Part shown: piece after piece, positions 25,820 to 34,589 of the stretch
Position numbering within the stretch: the stretch's first letter is position 1
How the letters are laid out: every line of letters begins with the position of its first letter
Source of the DNA: Marinilabiliaceae bacterium
GTDB taxonomy: Bacteria > Bacteroidota > Bacteroidia > Bacteroidales > Marinilabiliaceae
DNA: 36,886 bases
Assembly: GCA_016342595.1 (NCBI GenBank)
Contig: JAEINY010000037.1
Coordinates: forward strand, 1-36,886
Direction of reading: 5' to 3'
Notes under the pieces: generated by a model
Told to the model about the DNA's origin: nothing
Databases searched by the model: none
What the model saw: the letters and a program-made list of their open reading frames with translations, nothing else
Position numbers and translations under genes: made by a program

Positions 25820-28800
25820 ATGTTACTTAAATTTTCAACCTTGCTATTTTATATGTTCCTGATAGGCTCAGCGACGGCCCAATTAGGAGTTGATTTCACA
25901 GCCGTTGAAACAAGTGGCTGTGCCCCTATTTTAGTCGAATTTGAAAATCTAACGCCGCATCAGGAAGGTATGTCTTATGAATGGGATTTTGGAAATGGAA
26001 TAACATCCACCATCCAACACCCTAAGGTGACGTTTGCAGAGCCAGGTGCATACACCATTAAACTGAAAGCTATAATAGGCAATAATGAACAAACCTTGAT
26101 AAAAGATAATTTCATTACTATTTATGGTAATTTTGAAATTGATTTTACCCCTTCCATTGTAGAGGCCAATTGTGCACCTTATGAAATTAATTTTACAAGT
26201 ATTGTTGCCAATCCTGATATAGTGAATAGTTATACGTGGGATTTTGGAGATGGTATTTTCTCCCATGAAGCGAATCCACAACACATATATCAGGAGGGTG
26301 GAGTCTTTTCAGTGACCTTGGTTATCGAAAATCAATATGGATGTATTGGACAAAAAAATTATCAGAACCTGGTTAGAGTTTATAAGCCGACCAGTTACTT
26401 TGAAGGAATTGTGAAAAAGGCCTGCGATGGACAAGTAACAGTACCTTTCACCAACCTGTCTTTTGGCCTTGGAGAACTTGAATTTTTGTGGGATTTTGGT
26501 GATGGAAATAGTTCTAACGAGCAAAATCCCATGCACCAATATTTCGAAAGCGGGAGTTATGATGTAAAACTAATCACTACGGATGAAATCGGGTGCACGG
26601 ATACGCTGATTTATCTCAATTATGTCAGCGTTGAGGAAACACTTAGTGACTTTTCTGTGCAGCGCGATACGGTATGCCCCAATGAGTTAATCACTTTTGA
26701 TAATACGTCCATCAATGCCCAAAAAGTACAATGGGATTTTGGCGATGGCCATACTTCTTCGGAATATTCGCCAACGCATTTATATGATCAGCCTGGTAAT
26801 TACCTGGTAACTTTACTCATTGATAACAGGGAGTGCTCCAGCACATCGAAAAAGACAATCATTGTTGAAGAAGTTCTTGCCAGTTTTTCAATACAAAAAA
26901 ACTTTAGTTGCGAAGTTCCTGTAACCATTAATTATCAGAATACTTCCACCAATGCCAGTACGTACCAATGGGAGTTTGGAAATGGTAATTTATCCACACT
27001 GGAAAATCCAACGAACACCCTTTCTGTCCAGGATTTGCAGGATAGCAACTCGATGTCATTTACGGACAAATTAACCGTTACGAGTCCGAATGGCTGTAAA
27101 AACACGATTACCAAAGTCGATAATGTTACAATTACTATCCCGGAATTAACCATTATCAGCGATAAAAAAAGCGGCTGTGTCCCCTTGGATGTTGCCTTTG
27201 AAGCACAAACCAATTACCCCACAGATAAGGATCAGGTTACTGCTTATCATTGGACCTTTGACGGAGAAGAAGTATCTGACAAACAGGACTGGACAAACAG
27301 CTTTTCTCAGACTGGTGCATATACGATCTATTTATCCCTTCAAACAGAACTGGGATGTAAGGTTTCAGCTGAAAAAGTCGTTAAGGTCGGAGAACCTCAA
27401 ATACCTGATTTTACAGTAAAAGATAAAAACATCTTTTGTGCCGATGAAACAGTCTTTTTTACAGACTTGTCCACAGACCAATCAAAAATAGATAATATAC
27501 AATGGGAATATGGCGATGGTGAATCTTCATTTTTCGGAGAATCCTTTCATTCCTACCAGGATACCGGCTACATGGACGTCTCGTTATCTGTATACAATAA
27601 TGGTTGTGAGAGAAGTATTACCAAAAAAAACGTTTTATTCATTCAGGGGCCAATCGCAAAGTTTGACTGGATGAATCCATGCGAAAAAAGTAAACAGGTC
27701 ACTCTGCAACCAGATTTTAAAGGCGTTACAAACACATCCTGGGACTTCGGTGATGGAACCACCGGCACATCGACGGAAGAAGTTGTCACGCATACTTATA
27801 CGGATTATGGTGAATATAACATTACTCTTTCAACAGAAAACAATACTAACGGATGCACATTTTCCCACGCACAAACCATTCACCTGGTGGATAGAAGGGC
27901 AGTTTATGACACAATTAATTCAACCCCCTGTATAAATAATGAAATAGAATTTGATCCACAGCGATCCACAGGTGCCGTTAAATTTGAATATGATCAATCA
28001 AGACACCTCTATTTATGGGATTTCGGCGATAATAGTCCCAAATTGTTCACAGATGAAACAGTAAGACATGCATATGGGAAAGCAGGAACCTATATCTCCG
28101 AATTGGTAATTAAAGATATTAACAGCTGTACAGATACTTTCAGAGTGCCAATTACTGTGTTTAATCCTAAACCTGCTTTTAGTTCGGAGTATAAGCTTGG
28201 CTGTCTTCCTTTTACATTTCTGTTCACTGACCTGTCTGAACCTGCTGCCGACATCATTACGTGGGATTGGAATTTTGGAGATGGTTCTACCTCTGATTTA
28301 AAGGAAGCAGAACATGACTACATTAATTTTGGCCAATATGATGTCACACTCAAAGTGACTGATATTCATGGGTGTTCTTCGTTGATTAAAAAAACAAAAG
28401 AAGTTTCTGTGGAAGCACCTGATGCCAGCTTTAAAGCTTCTGATACAACTCTCTGCATCAATCAGCCGGTTTTATTTGAGGATAACTCCAAAAGTTTTGT
28501 TGAGTCATTTGAGTGGGATTTTGGTAATGGTAGTACAAGTAATGAAAGAACACCTCAACATGCTTATGACAAAGATGGCAACTACGATGTATCTTTAAAA
28601 ATCATTGATGATCACGGATGTCCAGCCGAAAAGGTAAGTAATGCATTTATAACAGTTCAGAAACCTCCGGTGGCCCAATTTATGGCTGATCAGGTGGAAT
28701 CCAACTGTTACCCTTTTCCGGTCAATTTCACGGACCAGTCATTTTCCGACTATCTAGGAAATTGGAAATGGTCATTTGGCGATAACCAATCGACCTCCAC

Positions 28801-30148
28801 ACTTGCAGATCCGAAACATATTTATACAAAACCCGGCACCTATGATGTCACCCTTATCGCCGGAACGACAAATGGTTGCACAGATACCATTACGAAAGCC
28901 AATTTCATTACAATTGGAGGCCCCTATGCTGACATCCAATTAAACGATACGGCTTGTATATATGATCAGGTTCATTTTTCGTTAGCCAACGCGCAAAATA
29001 TTGGTTCAATTGTTTGGGATTTTGGAGATGGGACCATATCCGAAGAAATGCAAACATGGCACACGTACGATAAGGATGGGTTCATCTATCCCTCGTTATT
29101 ATTGAAAACCAATAGTAGTTTCGCCTGTGACAAAATCTTTAAAGATACCCTATACATTGATCAGGTTCATTCAAAAATAGGTTTTAGTGACGGATATGGC
29201 GTTGGCTGTGTGCCTTATAGTATTCAATTTGTGAATGAATCAGACTATTCAGATCAATGGAATTGGCTAATCGACGATACGCCTTTTTCAACGGATCGGG
29301 AACCGGATTATTTATTCAACCTGCCAGGAGACTATACCACTACCCTGATTGCTGCCAGTAATTTTGGCTGTAAAGATACCAGCCAGGTAGAAATTACGGT
29401 ACATCCGCTTCCAACAATTACTTTGTCGAAAGATACCTTCATTTGCAAAGATGCGTCCGTCTTGATCTGGGCAAAGGGAGGCGTCCAATATTATTGGATG
29501 CCGGATGCCGGATTGGATGATCCGACCATAGATAATCCAATTGCTTCGCCTGAAACCTCTACCACATATACGGTAGTGGTTACCGATAACAATGATTGCA
29601 TTAACAGTGATTCTTTAGTGGTAAAAGTTCAACAACCCGCTCAACTGTCAATTATTGATACGACGATTATTATTGGTGAAACCGTACAAATGGATATCCA
29701 ACAAGCTGATATTCAGAAATATTTATGGTCTCCTGATCAAGCCATTTCATGTATCGATTGTTTCAATCCACAACTTAACCCGGTTGAAACAACACAATAC
29801 ACTGTTCAAGTTACAGATACAGCGGAATGCTTTACGGTTGAATTTCCCTTTACGGTTATGGTTGAAAAGAAATATTCACTGGATGTGCCTTCTGCTTTTA
29901 CGCCAAATGGAGATGGCATTAATGACAAAATTTTCGTCAAGGGCTGGGGTATTAAGGAGCTAATTAACATACAGATATATAATTCATATGGAGAAACGGT
30001 GTATCAATCAAACGCTATTCATGAAAGTTGGGATGGAACCTACAAAGGGGCTTCGCAACCAGCTGGTACATTCAATTACATTGTGGAAGTACTGACATAC
30101 GAAAACAAACGCATCAGTAAAAAAGGAAGAATTGAACTAATTAGATAA
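25820..30148 (+). CDS. Giant PKD-repeat surface protein with gliding/T9SS C-terminal domain
   Basis: The 1442-residue product begins with a signal peptide (ends near ATAQ, about residue 21). About 14 PKD-like repeats follow, most with the core WDFGDG or WDFGNG and a later GxYxVxL; repeats five, six and fourteen are degenerate (WEFGNG, WTFDGE, WNWLID). Two further beta domains (about 1215-1350; YYWMPDAGLDDPTIDNP, YLWSPDQAISC) lead to the C-terminal domain at 1353-1442: VPSAFTPNGDGINDKIF, then IQIYNSYGETVYQS, and WDGTYKG. This ending is the gliding-motility-associated (CHU_C, TIGR04131) domain that routes proteins through type IX secretion to the surface. Likely an extended adhesin or fibre. 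Its operon has SprF and OmpA partners. Confidence 0.92.
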   Translation: MLLKFSTLLFYMFLIGSATAQLGVDFTAVETSGCAPILVEFENLTPHQEGMSYEWDFGNGITSTIQHPKVTFAEPGAYTIKLKAIIGNNEQTLIKDNFITIYGNFEIDFTPSIVEANCAPYEINFTSIVANPDIVNSYTWDFGDGIFSHEANPQHIYQEGGVFSVTLVIENQYGCIGQKNYQNLVRVYKPTSYFEGIVKKACDGQVTVPFTNLSFGLGELEFLWDFGDGNSSNEQNPMHQYFESGSYDVKLITTDEIGCTDTLIYLNYVSVEETLSDFSVQRDTVCPNELITFDNTSINAQKVQWDFGDGHTSSEYSPTHLYDQPGNYLVTLLIDNRECSSTSKKTIIVEEVLASFSIQKNFSCEVPVTINYQNTSTNASTYQWEFGNGNLSTLENPTNTLSVQDLQDSNSMSFTDKLTVTSPNGCKNTITKVDNVTITIPELTIISDKKSGCVPLDVAFEAQTNYPTDKDQVTAYHWTFDGEEVSDKQDWTNSFSQTGAYTIYLSLQTELGCKVSAEKVVKVGEPQIPDFTVKDKNIFCADETVFFTDLSTDQSKIDNIQWEYGDGESSFFGESFHSYQDTGYMDVSLSVYNNGCERSITKKNVLFIQGPIAKFDWMNPCEKSKQVTLQPDFKGVTNTSWDFGDGTTGTSTEEVVTHTYTDYGEYNITLSTENNTNGCTFSHAQTIHLVDRRAVYDTINSTPCINNEIEFDPQRSTGAVKFEYDQSRHLYLWDFGDNSPKLFTDETVRHAYGKAGTYISELVIKDINSCTDTFRVPITVFNPKPAFSSEYKLGCLPFTFLFTDLSEPAADIITWDWNFGDGSTSDLKEAEHDYINFGQYDVTLKVTDIHGCSSLIKKTKEVSVEAPDASFKASDTTLCINQPVLFEDNSKSFVESFEWDFGNGSTSNERTPQHAYDKDGNYDVSLKIIDDHGCPAEKVSNAFITVQKPPVAQFMADQVESNCYPFPVNFTDQSFSDYLGNWKWSFGDNQSTSTLADPKHIYTKPGTYDVTLIAGTTNGCTDTITKANFITIGGPYADIQLNDTACIYDQVHFSLANAQNIGSIVWDFGDGTISEEMQTWHTYDKDGFIYPSLLLKTNSSFACDKIFKDTLYIDQVHSKIGFSDGYGVGCVPYSIQFVNESDYSDQWNWLIDDTPFSTDREPDYLFNLPGDYTTTLIAASNFGCKDTSQVEITVHPLPTITLSKDTFICKDASVLIWAKGGVQYYWMPDAGLDDPTIDNPIASPETSTTYTVVVTDNNDCINSDSLVVKVQQPAQLSIIDTTIIIGETVQMDIQQADIQKYLWSPDQAISCIDCFNPQLNPVETTQYTVQVTDTAECFTVEFPFTVMVEKKYSLDVPSAFTPNGDGINDKIFVKGWGIKELINIQIYNSYGETVYQSNAIHESWDGTYKGASQPAGTFNYIVEVLTYENKRISKKGRIELIR

Positions 30149-30155
30149 GGATTAT

Positions 30156-30968
30156 ATGAGCTCTAATGGTCGAATTTTAATTATTGACGATAATACTAAA
30201 AATTTAGAAATTTTAGCAAATATTCTAAATGCGAATAATTACGATATTGAAATTGGAATTAATGGATATGAGGTTTTTAACTGGTTGAAAAATGATACAT
30301 TCGATTTATTATTACTCGATGTGATGATGCCCGAAATCGATGGCTTTGAGGTATGTAGTAAGATACGAGAAGATCATAAATTCGATTTATTACCGGTGAT
30401 ATTTATTTCGGCAAAATCCGATTCGCAAAGTATGGTCAGAGGCTTTGAAGTTGGTGGTCAGGATTATATTTCGAAGCCCTTTGACCATGCCGAATTATTG
30501 GCTCGCGTAAAGACACATATTGAGTTGAAAAAAAGCAAAGAAAATCTTAAAACCCTAAATGCCCACCTGGAACAAAGAATTAACCAACGCACTAAAGAAC
30601 TGAATATTGCCAACCAAAAACTCATGAATCTGGGAATTACAAAAGATCGATTTCTATCTTTTATTAGTGGTGAAGTAAGCACTCCTTTAGTCTCAATGTC
30701 AAAAGTATTAGATGTTATAAAGCACTCATCAGAATCATCACGCATGGCAGAAATGATTACTCTTTTAGATCAATCAGTAAATAAGCTGGAAAGAGTATCT
30801 GAAATGGCATCCTTCATTACTCAAATCAGTACAACTAAAACGTCGACTGAAAAGAACAGTTTCTCCCTCATCAATAGTATCGATTACATCCTGATGGATC
30901 TGAATGAAGCGTTAGATAAAAAAAATCTTGAACTGGATATGGATCTCGATGATAAAATTAGGGGGTAA
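30156..30968 (+). pseudogene. Response regulator-pseudokinase, interrupted by prophage
   Basis: The gene begins eight bases after the PKD gene, so it is the last gene of the surface operon. Its design equals the 9795-10974 gene: receiver domain (Asp11-Asp12, Asp55 in LLLLDVMMP, Lys107 in YISKPF), coiled coil, and HisKA-like helices. The phosphorylated His is absent: where the paralogue has ISHEMRTPL, this has ISGEVSTPL (Gly171). Similarity stops at about residue 270 (LDDKIRG) just where the ATPase domain should begin, and the prophage end follows. Before the insertion it was probably a receiver-linked pseudokinase with an ATPase-like domain. The remainder should lie beyond the right end of the prophage, outside this window. 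Confidence 0.8.
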
Positions 30969-31012
30969 AAAACGAAATGTACAAAAACAAAAAAACGAAA
31001 ACCTTTAAAAAC
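30967..31012. repeat. Left-end direct repeats, probable transposase-binding sites
   Basis: Two consecutive units of about 23 bases each begin AAAAAACGAAA (30967-30977 and 30990-31000) and end AAAAACA after a short variable centre (TGTAC and ACCTTT). A third, shorter ACGAAAA word follows at about 31021. Mu transposase sites are about 22 bp and repeated at the ends, so spacing and position suit this role. Several TTTAATTAC-like words continue to about 31160. Confidence 0.55.
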
Positions 31013-31191
31013 AAGACCTTACGAAAAGGGCAATAAAAACCAATTGTGCAAAAACTTTAATCCAGGTTTAAATGAGGTTTAATTATTAAGAGTATAATTT
31101 AAAGCATAAAACCACAAAGTTTAATTACTCCACCAAAACACACCAAAATCTTTAATTACAAGGCTTGCAAGAGCTCAAATCATATGTACAT

Positions 31192-31217
31192 AGGCCCGTT
31201 ATTTGGGCCTTTTTTTA
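31192..31217 (+). terminator. Intrinsic terminator inside the phage left end
   Basis: AGGCCC (31192-31197), a 7-base loop and GGGCCT (31205-31210) are followed by a T-run to 31217 on the plus strand. The reverse strand lacks a T-run. It would stop host transcripts coming from the interrupted operon before they reach the phage early genes. Confidence 0.75.
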
Positions 31218-31257
31218 TGCTGCACTTGCTCACTGCCGTAAACCTGAAAATAGTACC

Positions 31258-31305
31258 AAATGTGCGGTTAAACGGACATTTAGGCGGACAATTAAACGGA
31301 CATTT
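31258..31305. repeat. Repeated 13-mer near the phage left end
   Basis: TAAACGGACATTT occurs at 31269-31281 and 31293-31305, a 24-base period. A degenerate middle copy (GGCGGACAATT) and an inverted copy with two mismatches (AAATGTGCGGTTA, 31258-31270) surround it. These may be internal transposase or enhancer sites, or binding sites of another phage protein. Confidence 0.5.
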
Positions 31306-31490
31306 CGCAGTAAAAAGGGTGATATAAGGAGTGTTGTGTATACTTTAATACAATACCAACCGCGCTTAAAAGGTAAATACCACCCCCTTTATAGCCTTTA
31401 AAAAACAATAAAAAAGAGTTACATAATCATCTTGATGCACTGACTAGTAGAGAACTACAATGATTACTCCTTCATATTCTCAGTATTTTA

Positions 31491-32153
31491 CTATTCTAAA
31501 CGCACTACACCAACTACGGCTGCCAATGCATATATTTGAGAAAGGTGAACTTCAAAAGGATCGTAGTGGGTATTGTCACTTATTAAAAGAATATGTTCAG
31601 AGCTCCGCCCTTTTTTAACACGCTTGACCAAGGCTCCTTGTCGGGTGTCTACAACGTAGACTTTATTCCATTGAAAAAACATATCAGTTATAGGTAACTT
31701 TTTGCATGCTACAATATCACCGCTATTATAAGTAGGGCACATTGATTGCCCTTTAACAGGTATTAAGTAATCAGCATCTGTAAATAAGGGTATTACGTAG
31801 CGCTGGCAATCTAACTCCATTATCGAAACCTCTCCAGAAGCAATGCCGGCCATGGCGCTTATAGGGATTAACGGTATTCCTTCATTGTGTTGTGCTGTTT
31901 GTTTAGCTAACGGTAGGTTTTCTTTTAACATCTCTCCTTTTCCAGTTATTAGCCATGTAGCATCAATTAGTGCAGAATATTCTGTATTAAAAAGACGATT
32001 AAAGAAGTCATAGCTTGGTGCGCTTTTTCCATTTATAATATCATAAATGCTCTGCGCCCTAGAGTAATTAAGTTTTTTTGCAAAATCACTCTTCGTAATT
32101 TTCAGATATTCAATAACCTGAGTTACTCTAGCAGAAATTTCTGTATTTTCCAT
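31491..32153 (-). CDS. CI/LexA-like phage repressor with S24 peptidase domain
   Basis: The 220-residue product has an N-terminal HTH (about 5-65; DFAKKLNYSRAQSIYDIING) and a C-terminal S24/LexA-type self-cleaving domain. The catalytic pair is Ser137 (PVKGQSMCPTYNSGD) and Lys177 (ALVKRVKKG). A plausible cleavage bond is Ala102-Gly103 (AMAGIASG), so DNA damage with RecA could induce the phage. It is transcribed leftward, divergent from the early genes, as usual for Mu-like repressors of this type. Two of the three GCAGAAnnTTCTG palindromes lie inside its own coding region, suggesting autoregulation. Confidence 0.9.
   Translation of the reverse strand: MENTEISARVTQVIEYLKITKSDFAKKLNYSRAQSIYDIINGKSAPSYDFFNRLFNTEYSALIDATWLITGKGEMLKENLPLAKQTAQHNEGIPLIPISAMAGIASGEVSIMELDCQRYVIPLFTDADYLIPVKGQSMCPTYNSGDIVACKKLPITDMFFQWNKVYVVDTRQGALVKRVKKGRSSEHILLISDNTHYDPFEVHLSQIYALAAVVGVVRLE
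31972..31985. promoter_or_regulatory. Putative repressor operator O3
   Basis: GCAGAATATTCTGT contains the palindrome CAGAATATTCTG and matches GCAGAAnnTTCTG. It lies within the repressor gene, about 170 bases from its start. Confidence 0.45.
32131..32144. promoter_or_regulatory. Putative repressor operator O2
   Basis: GCAGAAATTTCTGT contains the 12-bp palindrome CAGAAATTTCTG, matching GCAGAAnnTTCTG. It lies in the first codons of the repressor gene, 41 bases from O1 (start to start), about four helical turns. Confidence 0.6.
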
Positions 32154-32171
32154 TACTAATTTCTTGACAAT

Positions 32172-32185
32172 GCAGAAAATTCTGC
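32172..32185. promoter_or_regulatory. Putative repressor operator O1 at the early promoter
   Basis: GCAGAAAATTCTGC is the most symmetric of three sites. It lies between the divergent genes, 3-8 bases upstream of TTAATTTG (about 32187-32194), the likely -7 element of the early promoter, and after TTGACA at 32164-32169. A bound repressor would cover the promoter. Confidence 0.65.
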
Positions 32186-32239
32186 TTTAATTTGTACCGA
32201 CAATTTGAATTAACAACGAAAGATAAACATTTTTTAATT

Positions 32240-32437
32240 ATGAGAGAGGTAATCAATATTGCCGATGAACACAAGCGAATTTTGACCAAAGAGTTCAAAG
32301 TTACTTACCAAACGATGCGAATGGCGCTCATGTATGTGAATAACAGTATCCTGGCAAAAAAAATGAGAAAACGGGCCAAGGAACTTTTACAGGAAGAGGC
32401 TGACGGGGTAAAGTTGGATGATGATGGCAAACAATAA
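32240..32437 (+). CDS. Small early phage protein, Ner/Cro-like candidate
   Basis: From ATG 32240 the product has 65 residues: a short helical protein with RILTKEFKVTYQTMRMALMY as a possible helix-turn-helix and a basic tail (KKMRKRAKELL). It is the first gene of the early operon, right after the operator region, the position of ner in Mu. A TTG at 32192 would add 16 residues, but it overlaps the promoter region, so the ATG is preferred. Function is inferred from position and size. Confidence 0.65.
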   Translation: MREVINIADEHKRILTKEFKVTYQTMRMALMYVNNSILAKKMRKRAKELLQEEADGVKLDDDGKQ

Positions 32438-32516
32438 GAATTATCAAATGAATCAAGACCTTTCCTTTAACGGACAGCCTTCTCAAAGCTATTAAAAATA
32501 AAACCTCACACAATCA

Positions 32517-34580
32517 ATGGAATATTACAACAACATACTATGCTTTCCGGCTCATCAGTACTATCATAAGTACAGTGGCGGCTATGGTAAAGGTGAGGTT
32601 GTAGAGGTGCATTTTGTGAGTTATAGCGCATATGAGAAACAGGTAAATCGCAAAAGAATAAACATCATCCGTCACGGTAAAGGTGAGGGAAACTATGCTT
32701 TAATTGAATTTGAATCTATTCCTCCTAAGTACAAAGAACTGATCCGTGCAAAATATGGTGATGTTGAAAAAGCGGCCAGGAAAACAACATTTGTGGACAG
32801 GGTCACTAAAGATTACGAGGCTTTAAATTTCTTTCTGGAGTACCGTTACCCTGATGGCAGCCCCATTCCAACAGATAAGGTGAACAATATCAACCTTTGG
32901 ACTAATAATGCATCCATCTTAAATGCCATTGCCAGGGATTACGAAGCACATGTAAAAATGCGGGCTCAAAAAGGTAAACGTCCGATGAAAACCAAGTTTT
33001 TTAATGAACGGGCAGCTGCTATTGATAGCATTGACTTCAGAGAGGTACATGAGCATAATCTACCAGTTGCCGGGCGACGTTTAAAGGAGAAGTTTGAGGA
33101 ATACGTTTCAAATCCGAAAAGCCGTTATGAAACTCTGGTAAAGAACTATGTAGGTAATAGTAACCGCTTGAAAATTAATGATAATCTATTGCAGTTGCTG
33201 GCTTACATTGCGGCCATGCCTACACGTCCTTATAATACTACTGTGGTACAGTATTATACCGAATTTATGAGAGGTGAACGGGAGCTGTATGATAAGAAAA
33301 GCGGGGAAGTATTCAACCGTCAGGATTACCTGGGTAAAAACGGTGAAATCATAGATATTACCGAGAGCGCTGTTTGGAATCGCCTGAACAACCCGGGTAA
33401 ACAGGTGCAGTTGGATAAAAAACGAATGGGATCAAAAGATTTCAACGACCTGCACCGTCCACACCGCCACCGCCATAACCCGGAATACTCCTTTAGTAAG
33501 ATATCGCTTGATGACCGTGATCTGATTTGGAAAGATAAAACAACTAAAAAACGGGTTAAAGCCTATTATGCTTACGATGTGGCTAGCGGTTGCCGCATTG
33601 GGTCAGCTTATAGCATGGATAAAAACGAGGAGCTGTTTCTGGATTGCTTACGTGATATGTTTGTGTTTGTCGATCGACATGGTTTCGGGATCCCGATGGA
33701 GGTAGAAGTAGAAAATCACCTGGTGAATAAATTCTTTGGTGACCTGGAACAAATGTTTCCCTACCTCACGGTATGCGCTCCGGGTAACTCCCAGCAAAAG
33801 CGTGCTGAACACTTCAACCGCTCCGTGAAGTACCAGGTTGAAAAAAACAACCATCCTGGCGTAGGCCGTTGGTGGCTGAAATCGAAATACAACCGCATTT
33901 CAGTGGATAAGGTCGATGATCAGTTTAAGCAAAAGATGAAAACGGCTGAGCGCATGATTGTTGATGATATACAGGATACACTTGAATACAATAATGCACC
34001 ACATCCCAACCAAAAGAAGTATCCGGGAATGACGCGCATGGAAGTATTGATCAATAACCTGAACCCGGCTCTTCCAAGACTTAACAAATCACATATCTAT
34101 CGTTACATCGGGTTTGAAACACAAACCAGCATTGAACGCAGTATGTATCTGCGCTGCCAGTACGAAAAGTACATGCTACCCCATCCAAACGTATTGGAGC
34201 AACTAAAAGCCAATAACCGCGAGGTAACGGCCTACTGGGTACCCGATGAGGAAGGCAGCATTAACGAGGTGTACCTATACCAGGACGGCAATTACATCTG
34301 TACCTGTGATAAACTCACCTCATACAATGAGGCCAAGGCAGAAAGAACCGAAGCTGATGATGATGCCAAACTGATCCAGGATAAGTACGTGGCAATGTTT
34401 GACAAGTGGGTGAAAGATGAAGTAAGCGAATACCCAAAGCTTAATACTTTAAAAGTAGACCCGGATCCGCCACCGTTACCCGAACCCGAAGTGGTAATAG
34501 AAGAAAAGCAGCCCGAACCGGTTGAGGAATGGGCTGCTACAGACTACTCTAATAAAGCATTTGACGACTTTTTAAAATAG
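32517..34580 (+). CDS. MuA-like DDE transposase
   Basis: The 687-residue product is the prophage transposase, catalysing strand transfer of the phage ends into target DNA. After an N-terminal part of about 320 residues with DNA-binding helices, an RNase H-like core begins with SLDDRDLIW (Asp332/Asp333 the likely first catalytic Asp). It continues with KAYYAYDVASGCRIGSAYS and the segment MEVEVENHLVNKF, where the second acidic residue is Glu396 or Glu398 rather than a typical Asp, and ends with NSQQKRAEHFNRSVK (Glu431). A Mu-type C-terminal domain and an acidic Pro-rich tail (645-687; PDPPPLPEPE) follow; in Mu this end contacts MuB. The ATPase gene starts nine bases after its stop. Length is normal for the family. 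Confidence 0.9.
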   Translation: MEYYNNILCFPAHQYYHKYSGGYGKGEVVEVHFVSYSAYEKQVNRKRINIIRHGKGEGNYALIEFESIPPKYKELIRAKYGDVEKAARKTTFVDRVTKDYEALNFFLEYRYPDGSPIPTDKVNNINLWTNNASILNAIARDYEAHVKMRAQKGKRPMKTKFFNERAAAIDSIDFREVHEHNLPVAGRRLKEKFEEYVSNPKSRYETLVKNYVGNSNRLKINDNLLQLLAYIAAMPTRPYNTTVVQYYTEFMRGERELYDKKSGEVFNRQDYLGKNGEIIDITESAVWNRLNNPGKQVQLDKKRMGSKDFNDLHRPHRHRHNPEYSFSKISLDDRDLIWKDKTTKKRVKAYYAYDVASGCRIGSAYSMDKNEELFLDCLRDMFVFVDRHGFGIPMEVEVENHLVNKFFGDLEQMFPYLTVCAPGNSQQKRAEHFNRSVKYQVEKNNHPGVGRWWLKSKYNRISVDKVDDQFKQKMKTAERMIVDDIQDTLEYNNAPHPNQKKYPGMTRMEVLINNLNPALPRLNKSHIYRYIGFETQTSIERSMYLRCQYEKYMLPHPNVLEQLKANNREVTAYWVPDEEGSINEVYLYQDGNYICTCDKLTSYNEAKAERTEADDDAKLIQDKYVAMFDKWVKDEVSEYPKLNTLKVDPDPPPLPEPEVVIEEKQPEPVEEWAATDYSNKAFDDFLK

Positions 34581-34589
34581 TATTTAAAC

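Noticed and set aside
25820..30148. CRISPR or DNA repeat array suggested by regular repeats
   Set aside because: The periodicity is at protein level (PKD domains of about 85-90 residues); the DNA copies are strongly diverged.
31165..31401. 78-codon frame with a KRTF-RRTIKRTFR pattern
   Set aside because: It spans the intrinsic terminator and its repeated residues only reflect the DNA 13-mer repeats.
32192..32239. TTG start for the small early phage protein
   Set aside because: It overlaps the likely -7 element and leader; the ATG at 32240 fits better.
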